This document shows, in pieces, positions 45,901 through 56,700 of a DNA stretch of 64,000 nt (its first letter is position 1; each line of letters opens with the position of its first letter). The stretch comes from Clitoria ternatea. Taxonomy: Eukaryota > Streptophyta > Magnoliopsida > Fabales > Fabaceae. The stretch covers positions 14,183,001 through 14,247,000 of the forward strand of contig CM075671.1 in NCBI GenBank assembly GCA_037962975.1, given 5' to 3'. Position numbers and translations under genes: made by a program. Under the pieces are notes generated by a model that saw only the letters and a program-made list of their open reading frames with translations, ran no database searches and was not told the DNA's origin.

Positions 45901-48411
45901 GATCATATTGAGGACCTACGCCAAGTATTCACCCGTTTGAGACAATTTAACATGAGGCTGAACCCAATGAAGTGCACATTTGCTGTCCCTGCTGGGAAGT
46001 TTTTGGGTTTCATGTTAACTCAACGTGGTATTGAAGCCAATCCAGGGAAGTGCCAAACGATTCTAGACATGCAGAGTCCTAAGAATCTCAAAGAAGTCCA
46101 ATGCCTGAATGGCAAGGTAGCAGCTTTGGCACGATTCATGCCAAAGATGGCTCACAGGTCGCTCCCCCTGTATAAAATATTGAAAAAGTCCAAGAAATTC
46201 GAGTGGGGACAGGAACAAGAAAAAGCTTTCCAAGAGCTTAAGGAGGTGTTGTCCAAACCTCCCATTCTCACAAAGCCTGACCCCGAAGACACACTCATTT
46301 TGTACTTGGCTATTTCAGATGAAGCTTTGGGCGTTGCCTTGATAAAAGAAACTCCTGATGGACAAAGACCGGTCTATTTCACTAGCAAAACCTTGCAAGG
46401 TGCTGAGCTCCGGTATCAAAAAATCGAAAAGGCCGCCCTCGTTGTTGTTTGGGCCTCTCGACGGCTTCGTCCGTACTTTCATGCCCATCCAATCATAGTG
46501 AGAATGGATTTGCCACTCCGTTCTGTCTTAATCAAGCCCGATCTCGCTGGGAGGATGATCAAATGGTCTATTGAACTCTCTGAGTTTGATATATCCTACG
46601 AACCCCGCAGCGCTATTAAAGCTCAAGTCCTGGCTGACTTTATTGTGGAAATGACAGGGACTGATCCAGATTACCCTCGAGTCCATTGGACCATTTACGT
46701 TGATGGTTCATCAAACCAAAGAGGCTCTGGAGCAGGTGTAGTTCTAGAAAGTGACGACGGAGTACACCTGGAGATCTCCCTTCGTTTCAATTTCAAAACA
46801 TCCAACAACCAAGCTGAGTACGAAGCTTGCTTGGCCGGGCTAAGAGCTGCAATTGACATCGGAGCTTCTGAGGCGACACTCTGCAGCGATTCACAGCTGG
46901 TGATTTCGCAGATCTTAGGAGATTATCAAGCTCGTGAACCTCAACTCCAATTATACTTGAACTGTGTCAAGGAGTTGACTGAGAAATTCTCAAAGGTGGA
47001 ATTCAAGCATGTTCCACGTGAAGAGAATACTAGAGCGGATATACTCTCCAGGTTAGCAAGCACTAAACGACCAGGTAGCACCACTACGCTGGTTCAAAGC
47101 ACGCTAACGTCGCCCAGCATTCCTCTTTTCCCTTCTCTAAACGCCATAATGACTAACTCCCTTTACGGAGATACATGGATGGCTCCTTACATCCGTTATT
47201 TGGCTGATGGACAACTACCTACAGATGAGAAGGAAAAGACGAGGCTAAGGAGAGAATTACCATATTTCACTATGATTGATGGTAATCTTTACAGAAGGGC
47301 ACTCTCTGTGCCCTATTTGATTTGTCTCAAAGAGGATGAGGTGCAAGATGTAATGGAGGAAGTGCATGGAGGACAATGTGGACACCACGCCGGAGGAAGA
47401 AGCTTAATGCGAAAAATCCTCAGAGCTGGATACTGGTGGCCCACGATGAAGCAAGACTCCATTGACTTCATCAAAAAATGCGACGCTTGCCAAAAATTCT
47501 CTAACCTGCACCACACACCGGCGGAAGAACTCTTCACATCCGCTGTTCCATGGCCCTTCTATCAATGGGGATTGGATATTCTGGGCCCCTTTCCAACTGC
47601 TCCTGGGGGCATCAAATATCTCATTGTAGGGGTCGATTATTTCACTAAGTGGATAGAAGCAGAGCCGGTGGTGCATATTACTTCAGCCCGAACTCGTAGT
47701 TTCATGTATGAAAACATCATAACACGGTTCGGGGTCCCAGCACGGATTGTCACAGACAATGGCACCCAGTTCACGGATAGAAAATTCACAGATTTGCTTG
47801 AAGGGTTAGGAATAACCCAAATATTCTCATCCGTCGAACATCCCCAAACTAATGGTCAAGCTGAAGTGGCCAACAGGGAGGTGCTGAAGGGACTAAAGAA
47901 ACGCCTTGGTGAAGCCAAGGGCGGATGGACAGACCAGCTGTGTCATGTCCTATGGGCATATCGGACAACGCCTCATTCATCCACCAATGAATCCCCATAT
48001 CGCCTAACATACGGGGTCGAGGCAATGATACCTGTGGAACTGCAAATTGCTTCCACAAGGGTTAAGTACTTCTCTGAAGAAACCAATAATGCTAACTTGG
48101 CATCCGAAATGGATGTCATACAAGAACTCAGAGAAGACGCTTTCATCAGAGATCAAGCCATCAAAGCCAAAGTTGCTCTCCGGTACAACAAACGAGTCCA
48201 ATCAAGGACTTTCAACGTTGGAGATTTGGTTTTGAGGAAAGCAAGTATAGGGAACAAATTCGCTCATCAAGGCAAATTAGCCCCAAACTGGGAAGGCCCA
48301 TACAGGGTATCCGAGGTCACTGGCAAAGGCTCTTACCGCCTTGAAAACCTTGATGGCACTCCAATCCAAAATAAGTGGAACACCCAAAACTTGCGCATCT
48401 ACTATAGCTAG
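42940..48411 (+). CDS. gag-pol: Gag-Pol polyprotein of Tat-lineage element Z
   Basis: A single uninterrupted ORF of 1,823 codons encodes all enzymes for retrotransposition. Domains seen in order: gag (about 60-330, with FPRTLSEEALGWFKGLPSGS near 187-206); a C-x2-H-x4-H-x4-C knuckle C405-C418; aspartic protease D584 in VDQGSSCDVIF; reverse transcriptase (about 850-1030) with D913 and YIDD (D977, D978); the usual RNase H (about 1120-1230). A second RNase H-type domain follows (VDGSS D1255, E1293, D1317, D1367). Integrase has the zinc finger H1476, H1483, C1514, C1517 and the catalytic triad D1546, D1606, E1642 (D-35-E). It ends after the KLAPNWEGPYRV region without a chromodomain. A second RNase H before integrase is the mark of the Tat/Ogre lineage. 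The start is the first ATG after the primer site. No catalytic residue is missing. Expected to be cleaved by its own protease. Confidence 0.95.
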   Translation: MEGEAQDFMENQAEGRTNPNAFRKLNFDSHGGSSKKIVTVSDPDPRDELIKQLQRELAELRREKTQSEDKESSRTRNTPHTTDGEKSTTLQYSNIPTFEGGEQTRDSEDVASRRKRDSATVPPLSYNLKVPFSRRLMGISIPKHLQTTQPLSIGKYSGETDPTKHLDAYVFEAMYLGADEDVMCRMFPRTLSEEALGWFKGLPSGSIDSWTEMAAAFETHFVISRDVPKTSHTLAQIKQGETEGLKDFLKRFYKEAALVPNLTESIKLHIVIEALQPGSAFALSLAKTPPATFEEFRKKASKYVSIEMHLEAMAAKKKPPTPSPQTQKGKEKTRSERMERPFTNPKGNNHPPRPREKHVNSFSHYAQLSARPSQILREVGWPVFSTYGIRRPTPMKRPGNSPKYCDFHEQNGHSTDECQALKNAVETLIREGKLKQYLFKEKSFDRVERNEKRERDPDDGDDNNGNPVRKFSAAEKQKGVMTDNATQRDRMPQQQRQGRREVIDMIAGGFAGGGASITARKNHHRMILSVQGKVKDNRPYRGGIKAPIISFSDEDFGPTIPGGDDAVVITAVIANKDVRRILVDQGSSCDVIFYNCFERMGFKDSDLQPYTQELTAFNGAKQPTKGYLDTLISFEGEPGARTVRSRVLVIDVKSPFNGIIGRPTLNAMEAVVSTPYLLIKFIDKDNAVSSIRGDQEMARYCYNLSLNMTKLDVSNKKRKLNDAGTSAGSVSLVDLDPRADLNIDPFNPSKPTPDGSSRDIVLGDSPEKITHINDKLDTEIEQRLLALLQEFRDLFAWTAADMPDIDPEFCCHKLSVYPETKPVAQKKRRLGPEKQKAACQQTEELLKAGFIREIRYSSWLLNVVMVPKSNGKWRMCIDYVDLNRCCPKDPYPLPNIDRIVDDSSGYQYLSFMDAYSGYNQILMCEEDQEKTAFINDRGVFCYTVMPFGLKNAGATYQRMINKVFEGMHTKLVEVYIDDIIAKTPVGGDHIEDLRQVFTRLRQFNMRLNPMKCTFAVPAGKFLGFMLTQRGIEANPGKCQTILDMQSPKNLKEVQCLNGKVAALARFMPKMAHRSLPLYKILKKSKKFEWGQEQEKAFQELKEVLSKPPILTKPDPEDTLILYLAISDEALGVALIKETPDGQRPVYFTSKTLQGAELRYQKIEKAALVVVWASRRLRPYFHAHPIIVRMDLPLRSVLIKPDLAGRMIKWSIELSEFDISYEPRSAIKAQVLADFIVEMTGTDPDYPRVHWTIYVDGSSNQRGSGAGVVLESDDGVHLEISLRFNFKTSNNQAEYEACLAGLRAAIDIGASEATLCSDSQLVISQILGDYQAREPQLQLYLNCVKELTEKFSKVEFKHVPREENTRADILSRLASTKRPGSTTTLVQSTLTSPSIPLFPSLNAIMTNSLYGDTWMAPYIRYLADGQLPTDEKEKTRLRRELPYFTMIDGNLYRRALSVPYLICLKEDEVQDVMEEVHGGQCGHHAGGRSLMRKILRAGYWWPTMKQDSIDFIKKCDACQKFSNLHHTPAEELFTSAVPWPFYQWGLDILGPFPTAPGGIKYLIVGVDYFTKWIEAEPVVHITSARTRSFMYENIITRFGVPARIVTDNGTQFTDRKFTDLLEGLGITQIFSSVEHPQTNGQAEVANREVLKGLKKRLGEAKGGWTDQLCHVLWAYRTTPHSSTNESPYRLTYGVEAMIPVELQIASTRVKYFSEETNNANLASEMDVIQELREDAFIRDQAIKAKVALRYNKRVQSRTFNVGDLVLRKASIGNKFAHQGKLAPNWEGPYRVSEVTGKGSYRLENLDGTPIQNKWNTQNLRIYYS

Positions 48412-48590
48412 CTGTTGAAACCATCCACACTCTCCTATCCTTATCTTGGATTGAATACTGGAGAATTTATTTTCACAGCTACGCTCTCATTGTAATTCTT
48501 ATTTTTGATTTAATAAGAATCTCTCACAACAATTTAACTCTTTCGAGTTTTTCTTATGCTGTGATTTTCAGTTTATCCGGTGTACAGAAA
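48412..48590 (+). other. Spacer after pol
   Basis: AT-rich stretch after the pol stop, with TTTAATAAGAATC near 48510. No ORF. It may hold the polyadenylation signal of a shorter transcript, but that is not shown. Confidence 0.4.
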
Positions 48591-48735
48591 CATATTCAGG
48601 ATGGATGATCTCAGCTACTTGTTCTGTAGCTGACGATGTAACTTCTCGAATATGCGCAACACACGAGAGCATACTCAGGGCGGATGATCTCAATTACCCA
48701 TTCTGTAATTGACGATGTAACTCCTCGAGTGTGTT
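48590..48735 (+). repeat. Two hairpin subunits with fully paired stems
   Basis: Subunit 1: CATATTC (48591-48597) pairs with GAATATG (48648-48654) and TCAGCTAC (48611-48618) pairs with GTAGCTGA (48626-48633). Subunit 2: CATACTC (48670-48676) pairs with GAGTGTG (48727-48733, one G-T) and TCAATTAC (48690-48697) pairs with GTAATTGA (48705-48712). Both share the loop frame and GACGATGTAACT. The arms differ between the two but stay paired. Confidence 0.85.
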
Positions 48736-49180
48736 TAATTGATTGAAGGCCTGGATTGTAGGATTAAACCGAACTATGGGTACGGTTAGTAAGTTTGGCT
48801 GAACACCGGTGAAGACCTGAGTTGTAGGATTAAACCGAACCTCAGGGCATGGGTTGTAGGGCTGGTCCTTTTTCAAGGCCACAAACCGAACCCCATTCGA
48901 AGACTACATGGGTTGTAGGGCTGGTCCTCTTTCAAGGCCACAAACCGAACCCCATTCGAAGGCCCAGATTGTAGGATTAAACCGAACTCTGGGTACGGTT
49001 AGTAAGTTTGGCTGAACACCGGTGAAGGCTTGGATTGTAGGATTGAACCGAACTCCGAGTACGACTAGTAGGTTTGGCCGAACGTCGGTGAAGACCTGAG
49101 TTGTAGGATTAAACCGAACCTCAGGAAATGGGTAGTAGGATTGCACCGAACCCTATTTGAAGGCTGGTGAATGGGTGAAA
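48735..49180 (+). repeat. Partial copies of the 201-bp repeat
   Basis: Inner motifs TGTAGGATTAAACCGAAC recur, and 48951-49150 is one nearly complete unit equivalent to 32822-33022. A short duplication (ACATGGGTTGTAGGGCTGGT at 48848 and 48905 with flanks) lies between them. Confidence 0.8.
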
Positions 49181-49220
49181 TCCAACACCGGTTGAAGAAG
49201 TACGATTGAGATACATTTCC

Positions 49221-49490
49221 CCAGGACGGATGCTCTCAATCACATATTCTGTGAGTTGACGAGGTAACTCCTGGCGCGGACAATTCCCATCATCATCCTT
49301 ATGATGGAAGTCTTTGAAGACTCAATCCGTACTCTTACGATTGAGGTACACTTCCCCAGGACGGATGCTCTCAATCACATATTCTGTGAGTTGACGAGGT
49401 AACTCCTGGCGCGGACAATTCCCATCATCATCCTTATGATGGAAGTCTTTAAAGACTCAATCCGTACTCTTATGATTGAGATACATTTCC
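49221..49490 (+). repeat. 135-bp repeat x 2
   Basis: Units at 49221 and 49356 match the five-unit array at 33091-33765 almost exactly. Copy number differs between the two elements (2 versus 5). Confidence 0.9.
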
Positions 49491-50400
49491 CCAATCCGAC
49501 CTCAATATTGATCACGCTGAATGGATTATTGAATGCCTTAGTCTTCATAAAACATTGAAGGCTTGGGCGCAGTAAACTGGTTCTTCTTCAAGACCACGCT
49601 GAACCCCAAGTAACGGGCACAGTAGGTTCAGGATTAGCCCTGATCTGAACCCCGTGTCGAAGGCTCGGATTGTAGGATTAAACCGAACTCTGAGTACGAC
49701 TAGTAGGATTAACCGAACGTCGGTGAAGAATTGTCATTGGATAAAACCAAGGAACAATTGAAGAACGGCTAGTAGGATTAAACCGAACGCCAAATATGAC
49801 ATGGATTGTAGGATCAAACCGAACTCCAAACACAGCAAGTAAGTTATACTGAACTCCAGATTAATACTCTCTTATGAAGTTCTTTATTTGGAAGTTTTAT
49901 AGCTTATAATTCTGAGTCATCAATTCTTCAATTGAGACCGGACTCATAAACTCCGACACAAACAATTCACTTAGGTACGCCACAATCTAAGGCATATTCA
50001 CCCGAAATCTCTCAGTCGGAAATATTTGAAGAGGAATTTCTATTTTAAATCCTCACTCTTAAAAGCTCTCATGAGAAAATCTCACTCAGAGTTTATTCAA
50101 AGTGATAATCACCCAATGAAACTGGGGGACAGCATCAACGATTTAACGAATATCTTGAGGAATGAACTCTCGTCTAAACGATCTCACAATCATTCCCCTT
50201 AAGCCGTTCTTGTGACGATGATGTGTTCCCTCACAAGCGGTGATCTTATTATGAAATTCATCTCGCATGTTTAAGTCCGGTATGGAGATTTTGTTTTACA
50301 ATCCGATCTTCATAACTTAAATCCGGAATGATACAATACACATGCAATCCCTCTATTAAAGTTGTTTCTCACTAAACAAGAATGGAGGTAAAAAACTCTT
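49491..50400 (+). other. Non-coding spacer of Z, shared with the short element
   Basis: It aligns with 33766-34855 of the short element, including AACTGGGGGACAGCATCAAC. No coding region. It covers the 3' flank of antisense gene A, so it should hold that gene's terminator or poly(A) signal on the minus strand. Confidence 0.6.
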
Positions 50401-50502
50401 TTATTGATTAAACGAGAATTACAATTCGTGTAATAATCCGGAGCTGATCCCGGAACACAGCGAATTTGAATCAATAAAATGAAAAAGGAAACAAGGAAGG
50501 CG

Positions 50503-53030
50503 CTACTTTCTCTGGCTTGAATCTCCTTCTTTCCTTTTGCCTTTGTCTTCGATCTTGCCTTCTTCAGTGCGAGAGCTTGTTCCTGTGCTTATGGGCTTCA
50601 GGAGTGAAGGTCCCATTGATTGACCTTTAGGTAAAGGAGCAAACTTATAAGGAGTATTAGGCGGACTTTCATGACGGTTATCAACGATGGCCACTAGTTT
50701 CCCTTGGTGAAACTCATAAAACGGATCAATGTCGTTTAGATTAATTGACACCTTGGGATTCCGGTATAGCACTTGACGAACTGCCAACCCGAAAGCCTCC
50801 TTGACTGCTTGATCACACATGTTTACAGCATCGTCTAAGTCTGCTTTCAGGGTCTTGGCTTCGTCGGTCGAATCCGCCAACTTTAAGAGCAACTCCTTTT
50901 CCTTACGTGACCAATCATCCACTCCTCGAGAATGGACGACCTTAGCCTCCTTCAACCCCTCCTCAAGCTTCGAAGAGCGTTCTTTCTCCACACAAAGGTT
51001 GGCATGGAGGTCAGCATTGATTTTCTTCTGATCAAGAACTTGACCCTCCAGCTCCTTGGCAAGGTTCTTCAGCTTGGCAATTTCTTCATCCTTCTTCTGA
51101 CTTTCTTCTCTGGAAGTTTCTAATTTTCCTTCTAATTGAAGGATGATTGCCTTGTCTTTACCAACCAATGAGCCGAGCCTCTCGTTCTCTTCTGTGAGCT
51201 CACGAACCGACTTGAGGAGCCCGGACAATTCAGCCAAGTGCTTCTGTCCGTCGTCGCAAGCTTTGATCATTTCATCACTCTTCAACGAGGGCTTCACCTT
51301 GGGTGAAGATTCAGGAACGCCCTCAGGAACGGAGCCCTCATACACCGGAAGCTGAACAAGACCGGAATTACCTTCAAGAGGGCAAGGGGCTTTGGGCGCG
51401 AAATAAGTCGTTATTGGCTTCACCCCATAAGTGATTACACTGCCTGGGGCATCAGGAGTGGGCTCTTCCGCTCTCCTTTCCTTAGAGGGCTCTGGCTCAG
51501 CAACCCCTCTTGAAATTTTTGATTTTTTGGGCGAGGATTGACGGTCTGAGATCTTCGAGGGATTACGCTTTGTCCTCTTCTTTTTCTCGACAACCTTCTC
51601 AGATCCGCCCTCGATCAGAGGAATATCGTCACCAGCAGACGAAGTTAATATTATCGTCTCAGCAGTAGCCTTCTTCGAGTTCCGCTTTGCCTGAATGTCA
51701 TTTTCAGCCGCAACGGAAGTCTCTTTGGCCTTGAGACCTTTTAGCCTATTCATCTCTAGTGACTCACTCTGAATTTCACCTGCAAAATCAAAAGACACAA
51801 TCAGAGACAAAAAAATTTTCAAGGCAAATGACATAATAACGCATGAAGAATGGCAGGGAAATTACGTAAATACTCCTCGCAAGTAGACTTTGGTCCTAAC
51901 AAACGCTTGCAGGAGAAAAATTGGTGTGAGGCTGTGTAGGATTGCAGAGCCGAAAGAACAGAGATCGAGGATGGGCTCAATTCGTCCTCCTCGGTGTAGT
52001 ACGCTTGGGAGGTCAACAAAAAATGTTCGTGCGTCCAAGCCGCTGGGAATTTTGGAATCCCATCTTCAGTTAACTAAAAAACTGGTTCATTCGGATCGAC
52101 GCTGATCTTCGTATAATAAGATTTGAATGAACGCCCATCAACTTTGGCGGAGTCAGTGTACGCCTCGAAGTTGATGATCTTGGAGATAGTCCGGAGGGAT
52201 ATCAAGCTCACTCCTCCTTTCTCCTTATTCGCACGACGGACCACTTGAGTGAAGTAGAAAAGCATGGCCACCGTCGGTTGAAAGTTGAAGTGCTCCCCAA
52301 GCACTTCAAGAGAGCGGACCAATCCCCATCCATTAGGGTGAAGTTGCGAGGGAGCGCAGTCCAGGAATCTCAGGACTCCCATCTGAAACTTCGTAAAGGG
52401 GAAACGCACGCCCAAGTTCAGAAATAAAAAATCATACATGAACAAGGACCTCTTGTCCGGTGTATGACATATCCGTTCTGATGGAAGGGGAGCGAATACC
52501 TTAAAACACCATCGGTATTTATTCTTCTTCCAGACTGTGAAGCGCGGTTCCAACTCTGCTCCGTCCTCACGAGCACGCACGGATGCAGTTTCACGAAATT
52601 CCTCAGCGACCCAGCTGAATGGGCGCTTCTGTTGGAATTTCACCCAGTCTATCCGGTGTGCAACCACATTGCATAGGCCGGATTGGGTCTTCAAGATATA
52701 CTTCTCAGAGGGAGATTCCCCTTCAGACGATTTCCTCCCAGTAACTTTCTTTGTCACCATAGTGAAAGCTTTGATGCTGCGATAGAATTTCACATCATCA
52801 GAGAGATACAAATCCCCACTCTCGACACTCTCACTGGAGGAGGAAGATTCTGAAGAGGGTATAATCACCCTTCGCCTTTGATATTGCGACTCCTCACCCT
52901 CTGTATACTGTGGCCTCGACTGGAAGATCACTGGGATCCTCCCACCACGAACGTTAGGGTTTTGAGTCAAAGTCCTTCCTCCTCTTCCTCTAGGGCTAAC
53001 GCCACTAAAGCTAACACCCTTCCTAGGCAT
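50503..53030 (-). pseudogene. Antisense gene A of element Z: gypsy-type transposon protein with coiled coil, one nonsense codon
   Basis: Two exons on the minus strand: 53030-51866 and 51779-50503. They are joined by an 86-bp GT-AG intron in phase 1 to a frame of 813 codons. The start is placed at MPRKGVSFSG, with an upstream ATG at 53150 as alternative. The N-terminal half has the conserved block LGVRFPFTKFQMGVLRFL, SQLHPNGWGL and YFTQVVRRAN, typical of the plant 'putative gypsy type transposon' family. The second half is a long charged coiled coil, followed by a conserved end (EAFGLAVRQVLYRNPKV, DPFYEFHQGKLVAIVD). One in-frame TAG at 52074-52076 stands where copy B has TGG (Trp); the frame is otherwise open. 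Molecular role unknown. Copy B is the intact paralogue. Confidence 0.8.
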
Positions 53031-53394
53031 TCTCAAATATTGAAAAGAGATACAGAAAACGAAGGGAAAGTGGTTACCTAAGGATAGTGAATTGAAATTC
53101 ACAGAGGCGGACACGAAGAACTTCTCGGAACTTTTGCAGAGGTTCGACAAGGGAGCAACAAGAAATGGTAATTGAAATTGCCAAATATGCCTTTATCGGG
53201 GCACGAAAATTTTTCAAATACCCACTAAACACAACCTGTCGTTTACCCCCAAACGACTCCCCGTTTAGTGGACCAAAATTGTCGTTTAGTACCTCAAGGC
53301 GCGAAAATGCCATCGTTTTGTCACAGAGCCATCGAAATGGGCCTATTAAAACCAAATACTAGGCCCAACAATACTATGTGTGACAGTTACTAAG

Positions 53395-53714
53395 ACATGC
53401 GCACTTAACGCAATAATGGCTCGCCCACGTGAATTAAGGCATTAAATGTCCAATCATTAGAAACGTGGCCACCATTACCCGAATACCAAGGGTTGCGAAA
53501 TTCGATAAACTTCTGATATTCCCATTGTCGAATCCGCCCTTAAAATTTCATCACTACGGAACCTGGTTCCTAGAGCGGATATTTACACTTCGGTGCAATT
53601 CCGAAATCCAAATGTATTATGATCAATATAGCTCATATGAGCAAGTCAACTGCTTCCTCACATCAGCTAGGGGGCTAGTAGAGGTATTACTCGGATTTCG
53701 GATGGATGCGAAAA
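53395..53714 (-). promoter_or_regulatory. Upstream region of antisense gene A with relic of a 3' leader
   Basis: 53395-53470 repeats the block found upstream of gene B (GCCCACGTGAATTAAGGCA here, G-box CACGTG at 53426-53431). Further on, 53634-53690 reads TAGCTCATATGAGCAA and then CAGCTAGGGGGCTAGTA, lining up with the true 3' leader and polypurine tract before the 3' LTR (TAGCTTATGTGAACAA ... AAGCTAGGGGACATA, 61911-61957). It therefore looks like an old element 3' end without its LTR. Confidence 0.6.
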
Positions 53715-56700
53715 TTGCCTAATCCGCACTCCCATGATTGGAAAAAATTCACCAGGACGGATGATCTCAATCACCTATTCTGTGATTCGATGATGTAACT
53801 CCTGGTACGAAGAACTCCAATAATCATTCCAGGACGGATTATCTAAATCACCCAATCTGTGATCTGACGATGTAACTCTTGGTGTTGTGTACTTTTCCAG
53901 AACGGACAATCTCAATCACCCATTATGTGATCTGACGATGTAACTCATTGACATGGTGTACCTGCCCAGGACGGATGATCTCAATCACCTATTCTGTGAT
54001 ATGATGATGTAACTCTTGGCGCCATACACACTTCAAGGACGGATGATCTCAATCACCTGTTATGTGATCCGACGATATAACTTCTGGTGCTGTACACATC
54101 CCCAAGACGGATGATCTCAATCACTTATAAAGTGATTTGATGACAAAACACCTGGCATGATCAATTCATATAATCATTCTTATGATGGAAAATTCCGAAA
54201 GTCAGTCCGCACTTTCGCTTTCAAGTGGTATTCTCCCAGGACGGATACTCTTTATCACCTATTCTGTGATACAACGACGTAACTCCTGGCGTAGAAAAAA
54301 CTCCCATCATCATCCTTATGATGAAGGACTCAAACACCACTTCCTTGCAGTTCCTTAAACTTGGAAAAAATTGCCTAATCCGCACTCCCATGATTGGAAA
54401 AAATTCACCAGGACGGATGATCTCAATCACCTATTCTGTGATTCGATGATGTAACTCCTGGTACGAAGAACTCCAATAATCATTCCAGGACGGATTATCT
54501 AAATCACCCAATCTGTGATCTGACGATGTAACTCTTGGTGTTGTGTACTTTTCCAGAACGGACAATCTCAATCACCCATTATGTGATCTGACGATGTAAC
54601 TCCTTGACATGGTGTACCTGCCCAGGACGGATGATCTCAATCACCTATTCTGTGATATGATGATGTAACTCTTGGCGCCATACACACTTCAAGGACGGAT
54701 GATCTCAATCACCTGTTATGTGATCCGACGATATAACTTCTGGTGCTGTACACATCCCCAAGACGGATGATCTCAATCACTTATGAAGTGATTTGATGAC
54801 AAAACACCTGGCATGATCAATTCATATAATCATTCTTATGATGGAAAATTCCGAAAGTCAGTCCGCACTTTCGCTTTCAAGTGGTATTCTCCCAGGACGG
54901 ATACTCTTTATCACCTATTCTGTGATACAACGACGTAACTCCTGGCGTAGAAAAAACTCCCATCATCATCCTTATGATGAAGGACTCAAACACCACTTCC
55001 TTGCAGTTCCTTAAACTTGGAAAAAATTGCCTAATCCGCACTCCCATGATTGGAAAAAATTCACCAGGACGGATGATCTCAATCACCTATTCTGTGATTC
55101 GATGATGTAACTCCTGGTACGAAGAACTCCAATAATCATTCCAGGACGGATTATCTAAATCACCCAATCTGTGATCTGACGATGTAACTCTTGGTGTTGT
55201 GTACTTTTCCAGAACGGACAATCTCAATCACCCATTATGTGATCTGACGATGTAACTCCTTGACATGGTGTACCTGCCCAGGACGGATGATCTCAATCAC
55301 CTATTCTGTGATATGATGATGTAACTCTTGGCGCCATACACACTTCAAGGACGGATGATCTCAATCACCTGTTATGTGATCCGACGATATAACTTCTGGT
55401 GCTGTACACATCCCCAAGACGGATGATCTCAATCACTTATGAAGTGATTTGATGACAAAACACCTGGCATGATCAATTCATATAATCATTCTTATGATGG
55501 AAAATTCCGAAAGTCAGTCCGCACTTTCGCTTTCAAGTGGTATTCTCCCAGGACGGATACTCTTTATCACCTATTCTGTGATACAACGACGTAACTCCTG
55601 GCGTAGAAAAAACTCCCATCATCATCCTTATGATGAAGGACTCAAACACCACTTCCTTGCAGTTCCTTAAACTTGGAAAAAATTGCCTAATCCGCACTCC
55701 CATGATTGGAAAAAATTCACCAGGACGGATGATCTCAATCACCTATTCTGTGATTCGATGATGTAACTCCTGGTACGAAGAACTCCAATAATCATTCCAG
55801 GACGGATTATCTAAATCACCCAATCTGTGATCTGACGATGTAACTCTTGGTGTTGTGTACTTTTCCAGAACGGACAATCTCAATCACCCATTATGTGATC
55901 TGACGATGTAACTCCTTGACATGGTGTACCTGCCCAGGACGGATGATCTCAATCACCTATTCTGTGATATGATGATGTAACTCTTGGCGCCATACACACT
56001 TCAAGGACGGATGATCTCAATCACCTGTTATGTGATCCGACGATATAACTTCTGGTGCTGTACACATCCCCAAGACGGATGATCTCAATCACTTATGAAG
56101 TGATTTGATGACAAAACACCTGGCATGATCAATTCATATAATCATTCTTATGATGGAAAATTCCGAAAGTCAGTCCGCACTTTCGCTTTCAAGTGGTATT
56201 CTCCCAGGACGGATACTCTTTATCACCTATTCTGTGATACAACGACGTAACTCCTGGCGTAGAAAAAACTCCCATCATCATCCTTATGATGAAGGACTCA
56301 AACACCACTTCCTTGCAGTTCCTTAAACTTGGAAAAAATTGCCTAATCCGCACTCCCATGATTGGAAAAAATTCACCAGGACGGATGATCTCAATCACCT
56401 ATTCTGTGATTCGATGATGTAACTCCTGGTACGAAGAACTCCAATAATCATTCCAGGACGGATTATCTAAATCACCCAATCTGTGATCTGACGATGTAAC
56501 TCTTGGTGTTGTGTACTTTTCCAGAACGGACAATCTCAATCACCCATTATGTGATCTGACGATGTAACTCCTTGACATGGTGTACCTGCCCAGGACGGAT
56601 GATCTCAATCACCTATTCTGTGATATGATGATGTAACTCTTGGCGCCATACACACTTCAAGGACGGATGATCTCAATCACCTGTTATGTGATCCGACGAT

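Noticed and set aside
43336..48235. Minus- and plus-strand ORFs overlapping gag-pol
   Set aside because: Shadows of the 1,823-codon polyprotein ORF, which explains the whole stretch.
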